64,000 bases of DNA from Scheffersomyces stipitis CBS 6054 (GCF_000209165.1 NC_009068.1:1364001-1428000); one strand, 5' to 3'; counted from the first letter of the stretch, positions 20,282 to 31,243 are shown. Program-made: numbers and translations. Notes: a model not told the origin generated them from the sequence alone.

Positions 20282-22353
20282 TTCATATTATTGTTAATCA
20301 ATTGAGAGACCACTTTATTATCACTTTACATTTACTTTACTTAGCATTCTACATCAAGTTGCATCTTGTCTTGGAAGCATTGATTCAGGTCCCTGGCTAT
20401 GGTGACCTCTATTCCTCGTGCGTGTGGGCGTCCCGATGAGGTAGTTATTCAGAGGCATCTGTTCACCACAAAATGTCAGCCATCAGGGCTACGTTGTCAA
20501 GACAAGACTAGGAGTGTTGCACTCGCGTTTCATTTGCATATATCATGACATAAACTCATAAGTATACATTAAGTACACATCAAAGAATTACAAAATTGTA
20601 GGATTTATAGAAGGACAAGAGATTGAGCATATAGAGACTGTAGAGGAGTAGAAGCAGAACTACTTAATAGAGCTGTTACCGTGAAAATTAGGAGTTGTAT
20701 CCGGAGACGACGGATAGAGTCAAGAGGTTATAACGAACAAGTCAAACACCGGCGTCGATATGGAAGACTGTATGGATTTGAACACATTCTTGATTGTAGA
20801 TCTTTAACGGGAAACGTTGATCAAAATATTGGTTAAAATATAGCTCGTTATAATAATTCCTCATACTAATTATGTACATTATCAACTGTATATACCATGA
20901 TCTTTATACCTCTTTGAGCACTTGTGTGGCATATACAAAATGGGTTACAAAGCTACAATATGAAATTTCATCACCTGAATATTGAAGAAGATCTAAGAAT
21001 CTAGTAGCGAGATCCAGATAGCTCGGTTCACTGGATCAGCTTTTGAACTTGAAGCTGTTCGAGTCGAGTCGTAGTAGATCGTGGCTAACGGCGCAACTTC
21101 GTAGTCTACCCAACGTTCTTGATCGTCGTGATAACTCCAGACTATCTCTCTAACTAATTCATATTGCCTCAGAGCTAAAAAGCACTAATTTTTCACCCCA
21201 TTTCTCACTAATTTATCGCTGCCCCGGTTTTCTTGCAGTGTCTCCCTACCTCCTATTCGTGGTCCAGACTCCTGTCGCTGAGCTGTCGCCGTGGATACGG
21301 ACGTCATAGAAAAGAAAATGTAGCGGGCTGCAACTTTTTTTCACCGATAACTAGATTCTACAGGCACAATGAGCGTACAGTACTACACTCTCAATGTACG
21401 GAGCCCCAGCCAAACACGCCTACATCGTTTGTATCAGCATAGTATTGTACCTTCACGGTCTCGTTTTCGACAGGGCCAGGGCTGGAACTTGAAAATCTAC
21501 ATTGCTACGGTGAAATACGTTTTCAGTCCTTCCACAAACAAAACCAACCCTTCTGGCCATGTGTGAAGCTAATTAGTGAGAGCCGTCCTGCACTCTCGCC
21601 AATTCCACCGCTAGCTCCAGAGTTTTGTGTCCCCGTAGTGCACACCACCGTGGTGGTAGGGAGGTGTCTCCCAGTAGCAGCGAGAAATATGGCCCGATTG
21701 GGACTAATTGGCTCCCTTTTCGTGCGCCCAGAAGCCTGGATCCCTTGCTGTGCGCGCTGTACTGAACGGTGGATCCGCGTTTGTGCACCGCTCCTTACAG
21801 TTTCAGCGATGGCCGGTCGGACACAGCAGGTAGCAATAGCGAGAAGACGGCTGGGTTGTCTGCTGCTGTGTAGAGCCGTAGCAGAGTGTACAACAGATAC
21901 AACAACACCATTCAGCACCGTACAGCGTTGTACGTTAGCCTACAATGGCCGTTGTTACCAGTTTCAGGTTCAGGGGAGTTTCACTTCTGGCCAGAATCGT
22001 TTCTGTGGGAGATCGACTCTCGGTTAGTGCCTTTATTTTTTCACGTCTAACTCTATTCTGTCGCAATTTTTTCTGCTTGGTGGTTCCAGATCAGGCTATA
22101 AATTGTCAGGCAAGTCCACCTCAATTTTCAGTCCTTTTTTTTCGCTTCAGCATTAACTGTTCCTTCAAGTGAATCAACATCTACTTCTCTCTCTCTAGCT
22201 ATATAGCTTGTCACTCCTTTGAGAACTTCACTCACCACACTCATTTGGCCTTTGTCACTCCTTTGTCAAGTCACCACATTCCTTTGTTACACTTGTTACA
22301 CGTTCCTTTAGTTAGTATCTCTACTCACAAATTTTTCAATTTTTCATATCACC
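20282..22353. other. 2.1 kb intergenic region upstream of the secreted barrel protein
   Basis: The first part is the 3' side of the ESL-type gene. The stretch 21550-22030 is more GC-rich than its surroundings and includes an inverted repeat, ACCACC-GT-GGTGGT, at 21644-21657. A TATA-type palindrome (AGCTATATAGCT, 22197-22208) lies about 150 nt before the ATG, followed by a pyrimidine-rich leader containing the word GTCACTCCTTTG twice. Open frames of 131-154 codons on both strands in the GC-rich part lack any domain or good start and are treated as chance. Confidence 0.45.
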
Positions 22354-22995
22354 ATGAAGTTCTCCACCTCTGTCGCTCTTTTCGCCTTGTTGGCTTCTAA
22401 AGTGGCCGCCGCCCCAGCCATCAAGACTGTCTACGTCACACAGTACACCACCGTTCTCAAGAAGATCGCTGGTCCAGCAGCTGCCAAAACTGAAACTCCT
22501 GTAGCTGAAGCTCCAGCCACTACTTTGACTACGGAGACAACCTCCTCCACCCAGGAAACAGAAATCGAGCAACCTACCACCACTTCCCTCGAAGCCCCAC
22601 AGCCAGAAACTACCACTTCTACCACCTCAACTTCTTCTACATCTTCCACCGAAGCTCCAGCCTCTACTGGCTCCGATGAAGGTGATCACGCTGGTCAAGG
22701 TACCTACTACGATACCGGCTTGGGTGCTTGTGGTATCACCAACGTCGATACCGACTTCATTGTCGCTGTCTCCAAGGATCTTTTCGACGAAAACCTCACC
22801 GACGGAAACCCTAACCACAACCCATTGTGTGGAAAGAAAATCAGAGCCTTCTACCAAGGAAAGTCTGTAGATGTCGCCATCACCGACAGATGTGTCGGCT
22901 GTAAGTACAACGACTTGGACTTCTCGCCTGCTGCTTTCGAAACCATCGCTGACATAGCTTTGGGTAGAATCGATATCACTTGGGAATGGCTTTAG
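22354..22995 (+). CDS. Secreted double-psi beta-barrel (RlpA/barwin-like) protein
   Basis: The 213-aa product has a classical signal peptide (MKFSTSVALFALLASKVAAAP, cleavage near 20). A Thr/Ser/Glu/Pro-rich region (about 45-105), likely O-glycosylated, follows. The C-terminal barrel (about 112-213) carries GQGTYYDTGLGACG, NPLCGKK, VAITDRCVGC and LDFSPAAF, hallmarks of the fungal expansin/barwin-like family. Members sit in the wall or medium and are thought to bind wall polysaccharide; no enzyme activity is established for this type. Cysteines at the GACG, PLCG and DRCVGC motifs could form disulfides. Codon choice is strongly biased, suggesting high expression. A long upstream region suggests complex regulation. 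Confidence 0.85.
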   Translation: MKFSTSVALFALLASKVAAAPAIKTVYVTQYTTVLKKIAGPAAAKTETPVAEAPATTLTTETTSSTQETEIEQPTTTSLEAPQPETTTSTTSTSSTSSTEAPASTGSDEGDHAGQGTYYDTGLGACGITNVDTDFIVAVSKDLFDENLTDGNPNHNPLCGKKIRAFYQGKSVDVAITDRCVGCKYNDLDFSPAAFETIADIALGRIDITWEWL

Positions 22996-23265
22996 ATAGG
23001 TTTGCTTAGTTTATATTAGTTTGGTTTGGATAAAAAGGTTAAAAAATACATTGTATTGTTCGTTATCGTTCTTGATTGTAGGTTTATGTGTTAGATGGAT
23101 TTACTATATCTAACAAGTTATTAGAAATACTGTCAACTACTTGTGTCTACTTCATTATGGGGGTTTTGACTGTGACACTATTTGCTGGCTCATAAATCGT
23201 TATTTTTCCATACTGTAGAAAATTATAAAAATGGTTGCGAAAAAATTTTTGATGCAATAAAATAC

Positions 23266-24948
23266 CTATAAAATCCAGCTAAGCCCGCTACGCACCTTTC
23301 CCTTGATACCTTCCTCTTCCAAGGACTCGACTGCTATCAGCGCATAGTAGTCGCTCTCGTGTTCTTCGATTTCTTCTAATCCAGTTACCAAGTCGGCATC
23401 TCCAGGCTTGATAAATTTGGTTCTCTTGACTACTTTCCAGAATGTGAAGGCAGCAATGCTCACAAAGATCATGACATAACTGTACAAGAACGAATTTACC
23501 GACCATCTGCCAGGCATGAACACTTCGTAGCCCAAAATACCAATGACACACCACATAATGACTGTGACAAAGTATATCGAATAAGGTTGAAACCACGATC
23601 TGTAGGAGAAAGTTTTTCTGTCGATGCCCTGAGTTTCTACAGCTCGGTGAAAACAAATGTAGGTGATACACATAAATCCATAATTCAACAATTGAGAACC
23701 CGTACACAAGTTGACCATGTAGCTTAACACATTCGAAGCAGAATCTCCTAGTTGCAAGAGGGATAAAAAGGCAAATGCAATGGAAACCGCAACACAGTAG
23801 ATAGGAACACCATGTCTGTTACACCACATAAAGAACTTTGGCACGAATCCCTTTCTAGCCAAACCGTACAATGCTCTGGAAGAACAATACGTATATGAGT
23901 TACCAGCAGAAAAGACGGAAGACAAAACCAAAGCATTGACTATGTGTGGCAACACCTTGATCCCTAAGTTCTCCATTGCAACGACATAGGGTGAAGCAGC
24001 GGCATTAGAAGATAAAGCTGTTAATTTCAAGTATGTTGGATCATTATATGCAATCAAGATCGTCACACATAACGAACCACCAATGTAGAAAATGGCTAAA
24101 CGATACAAAACTGTCTTGAAAGCAGTAGGCATAGTCTTTCTGGGGTTAATAGCTTCACCGGCCACCATGGACATATACTCAGGACCAACCACAGTGAAAC
24201 AGGCTGAATTACGCAACGAATACAAGAATGCCTGGAATCTTCCTAATGCTCCAGTAGCAATGTATGTAGCCATGGGTCCACCAGCAACATGCCAGTTTCT
24301 GAAACCAAATGCATCTCCAGCTGGGTTACCTCCACACATAGTGATAATAGTGAAGAAAATCAAACCAACACATAAGATCAATTTTCCTAAGGACAACCAG
24401 AACTCCGATTCACCATATAACCTGACAGCAAATACATTGATAACAGCGTAAATGAAAATCTGGATACAAATGGTGATGGCAGGCGAGTAGTCGTCTCTCC
24501 AGAAGTGAATCATCCCGTTGGCAGCTGTGATTTCAAAAGGAATATACAAACTTTCCATCACCCAGAAGTTGATTGAAAAAGCAAATTCAAATGCAGGGTC
24601 TACGACTCTGCCAGCCATAGTCAAGAAAGGAGAATTCACTGGCAAATAGGAAACCATTTCTCCTACCGCTGTTGTCAATAATAAGATAATTACAGTCCAG
24701 AGAGAATAACTCAAGAGTAATCCCAAAGGGCCTCCACCCACCAAACCTGTGGTACCAATAGTCACAAAAAGCCCCGTTCCTATGGAACCTCCTATGGCTA
24801 TCAACTGAACATGTCTGCTGTAAAGTTTTCTGTGGGTAGTTTCTGAAAATTGGAATCCACTCAGATCGTCTTCAGTAATGGAAATTCCACTAGCGTAGGG
24901 TTCGGCATTTACGAACTTTTCCTCTTTCGAAATCAGTTTATTTGACAT
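23266..24948 (-). CDS. Amino-acid permease (yeast AAT/YAT family)
   Basis: A 560-aa plasma-membrane permease with about 12 spans. It starts at the ATG whose complement is 24946-24948; an in-frame TTG two codons upstream is not credible. The first transmembrane motif, LIAIGGSIGTGLFVTIG (about 50-66), the block around GEAINPRKT, and AAASPYVVAMENLGIKVLPHIVNA are family hallmarks of fungal amino-acid/proton symporters. It shows similarity to both Dip5- and Agp2-type sequences, so substrate (acidic, broad, or carnitine-like) is undetermined. The C-terminal cytoplasmic tail is Glu-rich with several lysines, compatible with ubiquitin-controlled endocytosis. The gene is convergent with the barrel-protein gene (270 bp apart). 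GATA words upstream hint at nitrogen control. Confidence 0.9.
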   Translation of the reverse strand: MSNKLISKEEKFVNAEPYASGISITEDDLSGFQFSETTHRKLYSRHVQLIAIGGSIGTGLFVTIGTTGLVGGGPLGLLLSYSLWTVIILLLTTAVGEMVSYLPVNSPFLTMAGRVVDPAFEFAFSINFWVMESLYIPFEITAANGMIHFWRDDYSPAITICIQIFIYAVINVFAVRLYGESEFWLSLGKLILCVGLIFFTIITMCGGNPAGDAFGFRNWHVAGGPMATYIATGALGRFQAFLYSLRNSACFTVVGPEYMSMVAGEAINPRKTMPTAFKTVLYRLAIFYIGGSLCVTILIAYNDPTYLKLTALSSNAAASPYVVAMENLGIKVLPHIVNALVLSSVFSAGNSYTYCSSRALYGLARKGFVPKFFMWCNRHGVPIYCVAVSIAFAFLSLLQLGDSASNVLSYMVNLCTGSQLLNYGFMCITYICFHRAVETQGIDRKTFSYRSWFQPYSIYFVTVIMWCVIGILGYEVFMPGRWSVNSFLYSYVMIFVSIAAFTFWKVVKRTKFIKPGDADLVTGLEEIEEHESDYYALIAVESLEEEGIKGKVRSGLSWIL

Positions 24949-25647
24949 TCTCAATGATAGTTAATTGTTCGAACTTTCTCATGAAATAAAGAGCAGAAAA
25001 GAACTTAAATATACAACAATAAAAAAAATGAAAGCCAAAAAAAAGAAAATAATTCAATTTAGCATCACAAGATCTGTTATATATTCTTCGAGATGGCCAC
25101 ATCGGTCGTCCAACCAATTTATGTTTCTTAGAACTTTTTATACACTATTAGTGCTACACATCCCAAAATAGCAATGAGTAGCAAATTTCCATGCAGGCTG
25201 CTGCATTCTTGTCCAAGTATAGCTAGTGTGCACGACTTATGTTAGTTATGACGTAATAGAACCCCCATGCTTCAGCTCATCGACTCTGTTTTCGCTGGGG
25301 CATTTGAGAAGTCTTAGCTTTCCTATTGGTCCAAAGTTTGGGGGAAATTGAAATTCGAATAAAAATAGTGTGTATCAAACTAGTTAGTGTAATTCTCCTC
25401 CTATTGTGGGTGCAATTATTTTATGGACAAGCCTTTTCCTCGGAAACTTTTCAATAATTGCAGAGATTTATGAAAACTCAAAAAAAATTTGGGGACGAAA
25501 AAAAAGTTGTTACTTCGATCCCTTTCAAATCTGGAAGTACATTCCGTCCCCATTTCTAGAGTTCTGCTTGTCGAAAAGTATTTGTATTGATGTGCATTAG
25601 AGAATTCGGTTCAGTTTTGTTGAAGGGGCGCATGAAACGACTTCACC

Positions 25648-25872
25648 GATAACGATTCAATGGTATTGAGCTTCATCAGGATGGTATCTTTATCTGCGAT
25701 AACAGATCGAATGTTGGAATAAGCATGCTTACTTTACGTCGTTGCCTCTTTCAGTTAAACTACACGGATCTTTCTCATTATTTATGTACTGTGCCGGGTA
25801 TTTTTCCTTCATCAGAAAAAGCGCACAGATAAGATAAGGCACTTGTTGCATCAACGATCTTTAGACGATAAC
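25648..25872. promoter_or_regulatory. Cluster of GATA-factor words
   Basis: GATAAC occurs at 25648-25653, 25698-25703 and 25867-25872; TTATC is at 25690-25694; and two overlapping GATAAG lie at 25828-25838. GATAAG is the core site of Gln3/Gat1-type nitrogen regulators. The cluster is 700-930 bp upstream of the permease start. The function is inferred. Confidence 0.35.
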
Positions 25873-26392
25873 AAGTTCTCTGAAGGTTCCTTTGCCATGT
25901 GCTCGAGTTACTCTTTGCTCCATCAACATTTAAATGCAACCTGCAACCTGATGAGTATTTTTGATGATATTATGTTCCATATTATCTAATCAGCCACATA
26001 GCATCGGAGCAATCTAATTAGTACAATCTCTTGTCAGAAATTTGCAACCGAAGTTATTACAAACCCGTTTCTAAGTTATTTAAGATAGCTCTCTCGTAAC
26101 CATAGCCTAACTTAGACAAGATCAAGCAGTATATATACTGCCAGAACAGGTATTCCTATGCATCTACTCTATGGTTATATACAGGTGCTGAAATGGCTGC
26201 AATATTAGCCAATTTTGTTGCAGAATAATGTTGAGCTGACGGCGAACAAGTTGAGTTTCTGGTCAAATAGCCAGTAAATATTATAAAGAGTTCAGGAGTT
26301 ACTCTTTCCGAATTAAAACAATCCGATGTGTTCTATTTCCATGTAACAACCCTGCTTTGTTGCACGTGACATTCTTTGAAGGTGTAAACTGA

Positions 26393-26418
26393 CTTCAATA
26401 TTCTGTAGAATATTGAAG
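26393..26418. repeat. Perfect inverted repeat, 12-bp arms, 2-bp loop
   Basis: CTTCAATATTCT is followed by GT and its exact complement AGAATATTGAAG. It may be a dimeric factor site or a hairpin. It lies 25 bp after a CACGTG and about 360 bp before the small ORF at 26774. Confidence 0.85.
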
Positions 26419-26773
26419 AAAACTCGATCCATTCCCAATCACATCAACTTATAGACATTAACTTGTAGACTCGTAATATCCAACTTGCTGGTCTTAATTC
26501 ATTTTCGAGCATGTTTGCAATCATTTTCGTACCAGAAAAAAGTTCATGTATAGTCTATGTTTCATGTACAGCATAACGCAAGATTATTTTTTCAGTTTGA
26601 GCTTAGATTTGCAATCAATATGATCTATATTTAACACTCTTTCTCTTCTTGTGCTTCTTTTTCTCTTCTCAATCTTCTTCTACTGTTAGTTACTTCAACT
26701 GTCAGTAACTTCTTGAATTGTACATCTCAATTTGTTTACACGACTCGACTTTGCCAACAACGATTTTATCCTC

Positions 26774-26962
26774 ATGTCCTTACTGAAAACTATTAAATTT
26801 GTCTTTGCTGTGACAACAATCGTGTACATTATTGCAATGATAACTTTGGTGAAAGGTATTCGCCATGATAATGAAGTAAATCGGTTCTTCCAACATGTTT
26901 GTATGTTGATGAGATATCTTGCAAATGCCATCCATTATCCTACACAGCCAAGGATAATCTAG
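26774..26962 (+). CDS. Possible small single-pass membrane protein
   Basis: A 62-codon frame starting with ATG encodes one clear hydrophobic segment (about residues 8-27, FVFAVTTIVYIIAMITLV) and a basic, aromatic C-terminal part. It is not recognised. Support comes from context: a TATA-like ATCTATATTTAA near 26621-26632 and a CT-rich tract at 26638-26690. After these, the ATG at 26774 is the first ATG met. It may also be a chance frame in a long gap, since no family resemblance is seen and codon bias is weak. Confidence 0.33.
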   Translation: MSLLKTIKFVFAVTTIVYIIAMITLVKGIRHDNEVNRFFQHVCMLMRYLANAIHYPTQPRII

Positions 26963-27163
26963 AGCTCCTACTTAAAGAGTACCCAAAATTAGGGATGTTA
27001 GGCGTGGACCGTAATATTGAATGGTGTTATAGCTATAAAGTGTCATTTTAGGGGTTTAGGATTCTCAATATACTGAATAATCATCTGGGTGTAGGCCATT
27101 CTCTGTTTGCATCATAAGCTTCAGTCAAGAATACTAAGTATTTTTCAGCTTCACTTATAAAAG

Positions 27164-28222
27164 CTAATCAAGCAAACCGTATACTGGCTTAGGTTTGTAA
27201 GGTTCTTCCAAGTATGCGACTTCTTCATCAGTTAGCTTAACAGCGAGAGACTTGATTGCATCGTCAACTCTTGCTTCAGAGTTGAGACCGATGATAGGGA
27301 AGGCACCCTTGCTCAAAACCCAAGCAGAGGAGATTACAGCCATACTAACCTCATGCTTTTTGGCAACTTCTTCAACTCTCTTGATAATTTCCTTGTCGGC
27401 CTCAGTCAAGTTTGCCAAACCAAAGAACTCTATTGCCAAGTCAGTGTCGACAGATCTGTTATGGTCAGATTCTACACCAAGAGGTCTAGCCAAAAGACCT
27501 CTGGCAATTGGAGACCATGGAATCAAGCCAACCTTACCAAGGGAGTTATCGTTACAGAAAGGAATCATTTCTCTCTCTTCCTCACGGTAGATTAAGTTGT
27601 AGAAGTTTTGCATACTGATGAACTTAGTCCAGCCATTCTTATCAGCAATGAATTGCAATTCAACGAAATCAGCGGCTCTCATAGAAGAAGCACCGATATA
27701 CCTGACATCACCATTAGAAACTACGTCGTTCAAAGCTTTCATGATTTCAGCCTTTGGAGTCGACTTATCCAATCTGTGAATTTGCAAGACATCAATGTAG
27801 GTTCCCAATCTTTCAACTGAACCTTTGACGGCATCGAAAATATGCTTTCTCGACAAACCTTGGTTATGGACAAACTCATAGGATGGATAATCGTATTGTG
27901 TTACAGGGTTTAAATCAGGGATACTTGTGTCAATTAGACAGAAGCACTTCGTTAAAATTACCACTTTCTCTCTTTGAATATTGTACTTCTTCAAAAACTT
28001 ACCCAAGATAACTTCCGATTGACCATTGGAGTACAAGTCAGCAGTATCAAAAGTTCTAATACCAGAGTCGTAGCACTTTTTCAAGATTTTGAAGATCTGT
28101 TCTTCATCTTCCATTACCCAGTCGGCCCAAACTTTCTTACCGTAGGACATGCATCCCACAATGATAGGAGAAATAGCCAAACCAGAGGCACCAAGCTTTT
28201 TGTATTCAATTGAAGAAGACAT
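27164..28222 (-). CDS. Aldo/keto reductase of the CSH1/IFD (aryl-alcohol dehydrogenase) type
   Basis: A 352-aa cytosolic NADPH-dependent oxidoreductase. The catalytic tetrad of the superfamily is visible: D59 and Y64 in TFDTADLYSNGQSE, K92 in VILTKC and H149 in VLQIHRLD. The N-terminal EYKKLGASGLAISPIIVGCMSYG and the nucleotide-binding C-terminal half (PWSPIARG, then PIIGLNSEARVDDA) match the Candida CSH1/IFD group, whose members resemble fungal aryl-alcohol dehydrogenases. The natural substrate is unknown; related enzymes reduce aldehydes or ketones. The ATG at 28222 begins MSSSIEYKKLG, as in homologues. It is transcribed divergently from ARH1 across 1.4 kb. Confidence 0.9.
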   Translation of the reverse strand: MSSSIEYKKLGASGLAISPIIVGCMSYGKKVWADWVMEDEEQIFKILKKCYDSGIRTFDTADLYSNGQSEVILGKFLKKYNIQREKVVILTKCFCLIDTSIPDLNPVTQYDYPSYEFVHNQGLSRKHIFDAVKGSVERLGTYIDVLQIHRLDKSTPKAEIMKALNDVVSNGDVRYIGASSMRAADFVELQFIADKNGWTKFISMQNFYNLIYREEEREMIPFCNDNSLGKVGLIPWSPIARGLLARPLGVESDHNRSVDTDLAIEFFGLANLTEADKEIIKRVEEVAKKHEVSMAVISSAWVLSKGAFPIIGLNSEARVDDAIKSLAVKLTDEEVAYLEEPYKPKPVYGLLD

Positions 28223-29646
28223 TCTGATTAAAGAGTAGTCACAATTGAGAATTCTTTTTTTAGGGATTCTTGTCGAGAGCGGCTCCTTATGTAGTTTTCA
28301 AATTTTCGAATCTCCAGGTTTCAATCTCGGAGATCTATTATTTATTTTTGAAGGCTATACCACCGAGTTATCACCGAAGTTGAGGTCCCCAATATCATGG
28401 AGAAAAGCTGTACTCTTAGATAATTTCTGAACTCAAGGAATTATTGCCGGGACATCACATTTCTGGTAATTTCAAGTAGAAGAGCTGTACTCCGAAAGTG
28501 CTTTTATCCGTTAGTAGGAATTAATGGGGTGATTTGGTACCAATCAATTCACGTCCATGCTTTTGAACACATTTCTGTGATATCTTTCCTGCAAGTTCCG
28601 AAACAATGTTGTTCAATCCGATTGGCCATCATATCAATCACGGCCATCTTCCTCGATGCCTTCCCTAGTTTAACCTTGCTCTTTTGTGCACATTCTCTTT
28701 TAAGTCTCCTTTGTATTCGCTATGAATTTTCTTTCTCTTGTTTAATCACATCTTCTGGTGACGACACAAGAATTCGCAGCCATTTTCAATAATATTGCTG
28801 CTTTTTCCACTCACTCACACGAGACCAAGAGAACCAGTTCCACCGAATCTCTATAGTGTCCCTAATCTGTCTTATACGGACTCCAAAGTATATTCCAGGG
28901 TATTTCCGTCAAATCAGACAAGCTTACACCGCTTACAGGAAGTACTCCGATGCACTGGTTATGTTCCTGGATATATATGGCATTGATCTTGTAAGATGGG
29001 AATACATATTTAAATGCTGCTCTAAATTCGTCCTCTAAATATTCCCGATCTTGCCTCATTAAACGTCTCACCAAAGTCGAACGCAAGAACACGTCCTCGT
29101 TCTAGCTGCTAAAGTTAATTGTGGCATGAGTGAAAAATCCAGGTTCAATTTCTTTGCTGGTTTACATGTTCCTCTTGCTGATGGGTCATTTTGGTATAAG
29201 ATGAGATTCTTTTTCCATAATTTGGGTAGCTCTGATACACAGCTGAAATCTTCTCTACTGTTGGTTGTTCTTTAAATTGTATATAGAAGAAATTGATAGC
29301 TAAGCAGAGGTCTACAGAGCTGGAATCAGACTATACCATGAAGTCACAGAATTCTTGTAACTAACAGGAAATGAATGGAATCTCTATATTGAAGTTGATT
29401 GTTTAAATGATGTACCTTCGTGTTCTTTAACTTTATTTGTATTTTTGAATGCAAAGAAACTTGTTTTTGCAACTGGAAGTGCAAGTTGCAACAAAATTCG
29501 CTTATTTTGGTAGCCCTCTAAAAAGCCCCAGAGCCGCCTAATCGGTTCCGAGTCGCGAAAGTTCAAAATCAAATATTCCGTTGCATCAACTTCTTCTAAA
29601 GCAAACTACTTTTTCCACCAATGGACGCCACATTCTCACCACCAAG
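28223..29646. other. Divergent intergenic region between the reductase gene and ARH1
   Basis: About 1.4 kb. Short overlapping frames of 60-76 codons occur between 28795 and 29092 on both strands, but none has both an ATG start and recognisable features. The last 120 bp before ARH1 include an in-frame TTG at 29581, and an out-of-frame ATG at about 29620. Otherwise nothing is seen. Confidence 0.45.
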
Positions 29647-31194
29647 ATGTTTAAGGTAGCGAAGAAGACTGTCACATCTCTTGCTGGAAGAAGGTGGTTT
29701 TCCTTTTCGAGCTCACAATGGTCTAAGCACCACATACAGCATTTCAATATAGCTGTAGTAGGAACTGGTCCAGCAGGTTTCTATACTGCTCATCATATTC
29801 TCCTGAAATGTTCTGATAACATGAGGATCAACTTGGATTTCTTTGAGAGGTTGCCGGCTCCATTCGGTTTGAGCCGTTATGGTGTTGCCCCCGACCATCC
29901 CGAAGTCAAGAACTGCGAAGAGTACTTGGAGAATATAATGGACAAGTACTCAGATACAAAAGATAACAATAGCCATAAGGTTCGATTTTTAGGGAACGTC
30001 AATATCGGAAAGGATATCTCGTTAAAGCAATTAGAGTCGTATTACCACTCCATCGTTCTTTCATATGGTAGCACTTCGGCTGACAACAAGCTTCAAGTAG
30101 CTGGTTCAGATTTGCCAGGAGTTATTTCAGCAAGACAGTTTGTTAATTGGTACAATGGGCATCCTGACTTCTATGCCACTGGAAAAAAGTTTGTTCCTCC
30201 TCCTCTTGACCAGATTGAGGATGTGACGATAATTGGAAATGGTAATGTTGCCTTAGATGTAGCACGTATCTTGTTGGCCGACCCAGCAACCCATTGGTCT
30301 AAGACGGATATATCTGTAGATGCGTTACAGGTGTTACAAAACAGCACAGTCAAGAATGTCAACATCGTAGCCAGACGTGGGTTATTGGAGTCGGCTTTTT
30401 CAAATAAAGAGATCAGAGAATTGTTTGAACTCTCGAACGAGAATAGCATCAAGTTCATTCCTCTAGACGACAAGGAATTCGAAAACATAGACATAAAGAG
30501 TTTAGGAAGAGTTGATAAGAGAAAAGTCTCTATAATAGAAAAGTATACAAAGGCTTCGCATACAGCTCCGGCAGCCGACAGGACCTGGTCTCTCCAATAT
30601 TTAAAAAGTCCCAAGGCATTCCTCCCTCATGCGTCAAATGCCAAGTTGTTGTCTGCAACTGAGGTTGTCAAGAACGAATTGATACATGATCCACTTACAA
30701 ATACCGCTAAAGTACGCCCTACCTCTGAAAGTGAAACCATCAAAAACGAGTTAGTTATTTTGTCTATAGGGTATCAAGGATCACCGTTACTTGGATTTGA
30801 AGAAAATGGGATCCTTTTTGAAAAGAACCGCTTGTTCAACAAACATGGTCGTATCTTGTCTATAGAATCGAAAGAAGAGGAGGAACATAATTCAGTTTAC
30901 AAGAAGGGTTGGTATACTTCTGGATGGATTAAGAATGGTCCAAAGGGCGTTATTGCAACAACCATGATGGATTCGTTTGATACGGCTGACAAAGTTCTTG
31001 AGGACCTTTCCAATGGGATTCACCTAGAAACATCCGGTGGTGATATTCACGATTTGTTGAAGGATAAGACAGTAGTGGGCTGGGATAATTGGAAAGTTCT
31101 TGATGCCTACGAGAAAAGCAAGGGTGAGAAAGAGGGTAAGTCGAGATACAAGATCTGTAATTCGGAAGACATGATCAAAATTGCATGTAATTAG
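29647..31194 (+). CDS. ARH1: Mitochondrial adrenodoxin/ferredoxin-NADP+ reductase
   Basis: The ATG at 29647 gives 515 aa, beginning with a basic, Ser/Arg-rich presequence for the mitochondrial matrix. The FAD-binding GTGPAGFYTA (about 39-48), the family signature PFGLSRYGVAPDHPEVKN (about 72-89) and the NADP-binding GNGNVALDVAR (about 197-207) are visible. A GWxxxGPKGVIATTMMDS-like block follows near the C-terminus. The enzyme passes electrons from NADPH to the matrix ferredoxin Yah1 for iron-sulphur cluster and haem A synthesis and is essential in S. cerevisiae. It is convergent with the lipase gene, with only 49 nt between stops, so their 3' ends probably overlap. Confidence 0.94.
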   Translation: MFKVAKKTVTSLAGRRWFSFSSSQWSKHHIQHFNIAVVGTGPAGFYTAHHILLKCSDNMRINLDFFERLPAPFGLSRYGVAPDHPEVKNCEEYLENIMDKYSDTKDNNSHKVRFLGNVNIGKDISLKQLESYYHSIVLSYGSTSADNKLQVAGSDLPGVISARQFVNWYNGHPDFYATGKKFVPPPLDQIEDVTIIGNGNVALDVARILLADPATHWSKTDISVDALQVLQNSTVKNVNIVARRGLLESAFSNKEIRELFELSNENSIKFIPLDDKEFENIDIKSLGRVDKRKVSIIEKYTKASHTAPAADRTWSLQYLKSPKAFLPHASNAKLLSATEVVKNELIHDPLTNTAKVRPTSESETIKNELVILSIGYQGSPLLGFEENGILFEKNRLFNKHGRILSIESKEEEEHNSVYKKGWYTSGWIKNGPKGVIATTMMDSFDTADKVLEDLSNGIHLETSGGDIHDLLKDKTVVGWDNWKVLDAYEKSKGEKEGKSRYKICNSEDMIKIACN

Positions 31195-31243
31195 AAGAAA
31201 TAAAAAATCATTTTGTAAATAGAAATATACACCGTTTGATGAA

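Larger units (their letters stand above)
24949..26773. other. Intergenic: permease promoter and further upstream DNA
   Basis: About 1.8 kb without a clear gene. It contains a cluster of GATA words at 25648-25872, a CACGTG at 26363-26368 and a 12-bp-arm inverted repeat at 26393-26418. At 26620-26700 a TATA-like sequence and a long pyrimidine tract resemble a promoter and start region for the small ORF that follows. No tRNA or mobile element was recognised. Confidence 0.45.

Noticed and set aside
21523..22027. Open frames of 131-154 codons on both strands
   Set aside because: They lie in a GC-rich patch, overlap each other antisense, start at weak or non-ATG codons and show no domain or codon bias.
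28795..29092. Three overlapping short frames, one LYR-protein-like at first sight
   Set aside because: No true LYR motif, the - strand frame begins at GTG, and the frames contradict each other.
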